Source: CAYGZA01 sp964354135
Lineage (GTDB): Bacteria > Planctomycetota > Planctomycetia > Pirellulales > Thermoguttaceae
Direction: 5' to 3'
NCBI GenBank assembly: GCA_964354135.1
Contig: CAYGZA010000352.1
Location: 1-6,404, forward strand
DNA: 6,404 nucleotides
Shown: piece by piece, positions 4,256 through 6,404 of the stretch
Layout: every line of letters begins with the position of its first letter
How positions within the stretch are numbered: position 1 is the first letter of the stretch
Position numbers and translations under genes: made by a program
Notes under the pieces: model-generated
The model's database searches: none
Seen by the model: only the letters and a program-made list of their open reading frames with translations
What the model was told of the DNA's origin: nothing

Positions 4256-6404
4256 ATGCGTTCATCGCTGGCGATTTGCTGCCTGTTCTGCGCGCTTCCG
4301 GCGGCCCCGGCCGCCGAGAGCCCGGCAACGGCCGAATACTTGCGGTGCGAGTACCTCGTGAGCCCCCGGGGGATCGAGGCGACCCGGCCGCGGTTGTCGT
4401 GGGAGATGCGCGATGCACGCCGCGGGGCGGCCCAAACCGCCTGGCAGGTCCTCGTGGCCTCCAGCCCCGAGAAGCTGGCCGCCGGTGAGGGCGACCTCTG
4501 GAATAGCGGCAAGGTCGCTTCGGACCAGTCGTCTCAGATCGTCTACGCCGGCAAGCCGCTTGCCTCGCGCGTGCGGTGCTCTTGGAAGGTCCGCCTCTGG
4601 GACGCCGAAGGGAAGCCGTCGGACTACAGCCGGCCGGCCGTTTGGTCCATGGGCCTCCTGAAGCCGGAGGACGTGAAAGGCAAGTGGATCGGCGCTTACG
4701 GCCCCATGATCTCTCCCGACAAGGGCCCGCCGATCACCTTCGAGGGCTGCAAGTGGGTCTGGTCCAAGGAGCCGGGACCGGGGGCGCGCGAGAAGGCCCC
4801 CAAGGGACCGCGCTTCTTCCGCGGCCGGGTGACGATCCCGCCGGACCGCGTCATCCGCGAGGCCCGGCTCTTGATGACCGCCGACGATCAGTTCGAGCTG
4901 TTCGTCAATGGCAAGCCGGCCGGCGCCGGCAAGGGATTCAATCAGCCGCAGATCGCCGAGATCACCAACCACTTGACTCCCGGCAAGAACCTCCTGGCGG
5001 TCGCGGCCACGAACGGCTCGGAAGGCCCGGCCGGACTGGTCGGCAAGCTGGTGGTTACCCTGGACCAAGGAGACCCCATTGTCCAGCGGATTGACGACAC
5101 CTGGAAAGTGGCCGACAAGCCCGTCCCCGGATGGAACCAGCCCGGGTTGGACGACTCCAAGTGGCCCGCCGCCGTGGTCATCGCCTCGATGGGCGACAAG
5201 CCCTGGGGCGCCCTGGAAGCCAAAGGAATGGACGTGCTGGGCTGCCCCCTGTTCCGCAAGGAGTTCAAGCCGCAGAAGCCCGTCCGCCGCGCGACGGTCT
5301 ACGCCAGCGCCCTGGGCAACTACGACCTCTTCCTCAACGGCCGGCGGGTCGCCGACGAATACTTCAACCCCGGCTGGACCGACTACAACAAGCGGGTCTA
5401 CTACAACACGTTCGACGTCACCGGCCTGGTCCGCAAGGAAGGTCCCAACGCGATCGGGGCAGTGCTGGCCGCCGGATGGTATGCCGGGGCGATCGGCTGG
5501 AAGGCCGACCGCTTCATCTACGGGCCGGATCCGCGGCTCTTCGTGCAGTTGGAATTGGAGGCGGAGGACGGCACGATCGAGACCGTCGCCACCGACGCAT
5601 CCTGGAAGACCGCTTGGGGGCCGTTTGTCGAGGGCGAGTTCCTCGCCGGCGAGACCTACGACGCCCGCAAGGAAATGCCCGGCTTTAGCGCCCCCGGCTT
5701 CGCCGACTCGGCGTGGAGGCCGGCCGCCGTAACCGACGCGGTCAAGGCGAGGTTCCAGGCCGATCCCAACGTGCGGGTTCGTCAGACCGGCCTCTTGAAG
5801 CCGGTGAAGATCACCGAGCAGCGGCCGGGTGTGTTCGTCTTCGACATGGGCCAGAACTTCGCCGGCTTTGTCCGCCTGAAAGCGAAAGGCCCGGCGGGGA
5901 CGAAGGTCGTGCTCCGTTTCGCCGAGATGCTCAGTCCCGACGGCTCGATCTACACCACGAACCTCCGCGGCGCCCGGTGTACCGATACCTACATCCTCCG
6001 CGGCGAAGAGGACGAGATTTGGGCCCCGGAGTTCACCTTCCACGGCTTCCGCTACGTCGAGGTGAGCGGCTACCCCGGAACGCCGGACGAAGATGCGATC
6101 ATCGGGGCCGCCGTCAATTCCGACACGCCGATGGTCGGCTCCTTCGAGTGCTCCAGCCCGATGGTCAACCGGCTCTACAGCAACATCGTTTGGACGCAGC
6201 GGGCCAACTTCATCTCCATCCCGACCGACTGCCCGCAGCGGGACGAGCGGCTCGGCTGGACCGGCGACGCCGAGGTCTTTTGCCGGGCGGCCACGTACAA
6301 CGCCGACGTGGCCTCGTTCTTCACCAAGGCGCTCGTGGACCTGGACGACGCGCAACGGCCCGACGGCGGCGTGACCGACGTGGCCCCGTTCGTCCTGAAT
6401 CTCG
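4256..6404 (+). CDS. Exported GH78 alpha-L-rhamnosidase, 3' end outside window
   Basis: Hydrolyses terminal alpha-L-rhamnosyl links by the inverting GH78 mechanism. 716 codons are open to the right edge. Residues 1-19/20 form a Sec signal peptide (RSS, hydrophobic core, APA/AES site), so it acts outside the cytoplasm; no lipobox is seen. Residues about 25-140 are a fibronectin-like N-domain (RPRLSWEM, WQVLVASSPEKL, WKVRLWDAEGKPSDYS), ending at KWIGAYG (143-149). Two related jelly-roll-like units follow (about 187-307 and 332-491); the second is the usual Bac_rhamnosid_N region (YDLFLNGRRVADEYFNPGWTDY). A beta domain with FDMGQNFAGFVRL and FHGFRYVEVSGYPG (about 526-608) precedes the (alpha/alpha)6 catalytic domain from about 626. 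DCPQRDERLGWTGDA at 658-672 is the family signature: Asp658, Glu664 (general acid by homology) and Asp671 are intact. The general-base Glu would lie beyond the window. Typical members have about 900-1100 residues. It follows the permease gene by 110 nt. Confidence 0.96.
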   Translation, partial: MRSSLAICCLFCALPAAPAAESPATAEYLRCEYLVSPRGIEATRPRLSWEMRDARRGAAQTAWQVLVASSPEKLAAGEGDLWNSGKVASDQSSQIVYAGKPLASRVRCSWKVRLWDAEGKPSDYSRPAVWSMGLLKPEDVKGKWIGAYGPMISPDKGPPITFEGCKWVWSKEPGPGAREKAPKGPRFFRGRVTIPPDRVIREARLLMTADDQFELFVNGKPAGAGKGFNQPQIAEITNHLTPGKNLLAVAATNGSEGPAGLVGKLVVTLDQGDPIVQRIDDTWKVADKPVPGWNQPGLDDSKWPAAVVIASMGDKPWGALEAKGMDVLGCPLFRKEFKPQKPVRRATVYASALGNYDLFLNGRRVADEYFNPGWTDYNKRVYYNTFDVTGLVRKEGPNAIGAVLAAGWYAGAIGWKADRFIYGPDPRLFVQLELEAEDGTIETVATDASWKTAWGPFVEGEFLAGETYDARKEMPGFSAPGFADSAWRPAAVTDAVKARFQADPNVRVRQTGLLKPVKITEQRPGVFVFDMGQNFAGFVRLKAKGPAGTKVVLRFAEMLSPDGSIYTTNLRGARCTDTYILRGEEDEIWAPEFTFHGFRYVEVSGYPGTPDEDAIIGAAVNSDTPMVGSFECSSPMVNRLYSNIVWTQRANFISIPTDCPQRDERLGWTGDAEVFCRAATYNADVASFFTKALVDLDDAQRPDGGVTDVAPFVLNL
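4814..5728 (+). other. Two divergent copies of a jelly-roll-like module within the GH78 protein
   Basis: Unit A (residues about 187-307) and unit B (332-491) share landmarks in the same order. These are FFRGRV / LFRKEF, FELFVNGKPAG / YDLFLNGRRVA, PGKNLLAVAATN / GPNAIGAVLAAGW, DDTWKV (Trp283) / DASWKT (Trp450), and PGLDDSKWPAAV (Trp303) / PGFADSAWRPAAV (Trp487). B is the standard GH78 N-region; A looks like an added copy placed between the WIG motif and B. A carbohydrate-binding role for A is inference. Confidence 0.65.

Noticed and set aside
4256..4315. Lipoprotein signal on the GH78 enzyme
   Set aside because: Cys residues occur at 8, 9 and 12, but none is preceded by a proper lipobox (small residue at -1 with Leu at -3), and an AxA-type signal peptidase I site follows.
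4262..6355. A 697-residue open frame on the minus strand
   Set aside because: It is fully antisense to the GH78 gene, whose domains and catalytic signature are unmistakable. The product is rich in Arg, Gly, Val and Asp without any recognisable motif, as expected for a shadow frame in GC-rich DNA.

Overview
The window is GC-rich, with strong G/C preference at third codon positions, and carries a compact one-strand cluster for L-rhamnose use. Four genes lie on the + strand: the C-terminal third of L-rhamnose isomerase (rhaA, cut by the left edge), a complete RhaT-type L-rhamnose/H+ symporter, a large multi-pass membrane protein with an NCS1 (nucleobase:cation symporter-1)-like core, and a secreted GH78 alpha-L-rhamnosidase cut by the right edge. 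Planctomycetota is the best guess for the host. It rests on the base composition, the style of the intergenic repeats, the Gly/Pro/Lys-rich loop inside a membrane protein, and the pairing of RhaA/RhaT with a large exported GH78. This is inference; nothing here is taxonomically decisive.

Layout: 1-449 rhaA 3' end; 450-604 a gap with a six-unit 7-nt G-rich array touching the rhaA stop codon, then a long inverted repeat; 605-1789 rhaT; 1790-1895 a gap with a strong two-part hairpin; 1896-4145 the NCS1-like protein (749 aa); 4146-4255 a gap with a C-rich/G-rich imperfect inverted repeat; 4256-6404 the GH78 gene, open to the right edge. Each of the last three genes has a purine-rich Shine-Dalgarno sequence about 7-8 nt before its ATG. 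No stretch over 300 bases lacks a gene, and no real minus-strand gene, tRNA, rRNA, insertion sequence or CRISPR array was seen.

How it works together: the exported GH78 enzyme would release L-rhamnose from rhamnose-bearing glycans or glycosides, RhaT would import it with protons, and RhaA would convert it to L-rhamnulose. The later kinase and aldolase steps are not in the window. In some planctomycetes, L-rhamnose and L-fucose breakdown feeds a bacterial microcompartment, but nothing here shows that directly.

The least explained gene is the NCS1-like protein. It is a second transporter of unknown substrate, split by about 100 residues of low-complexity sequence and extended by about four extra membrane segments. 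No clearly new multi-gene system is visible. The best leads are this protein, the divergent internal duplication in the GH78 N-terminal half, and the structured sequences in all three gaps.
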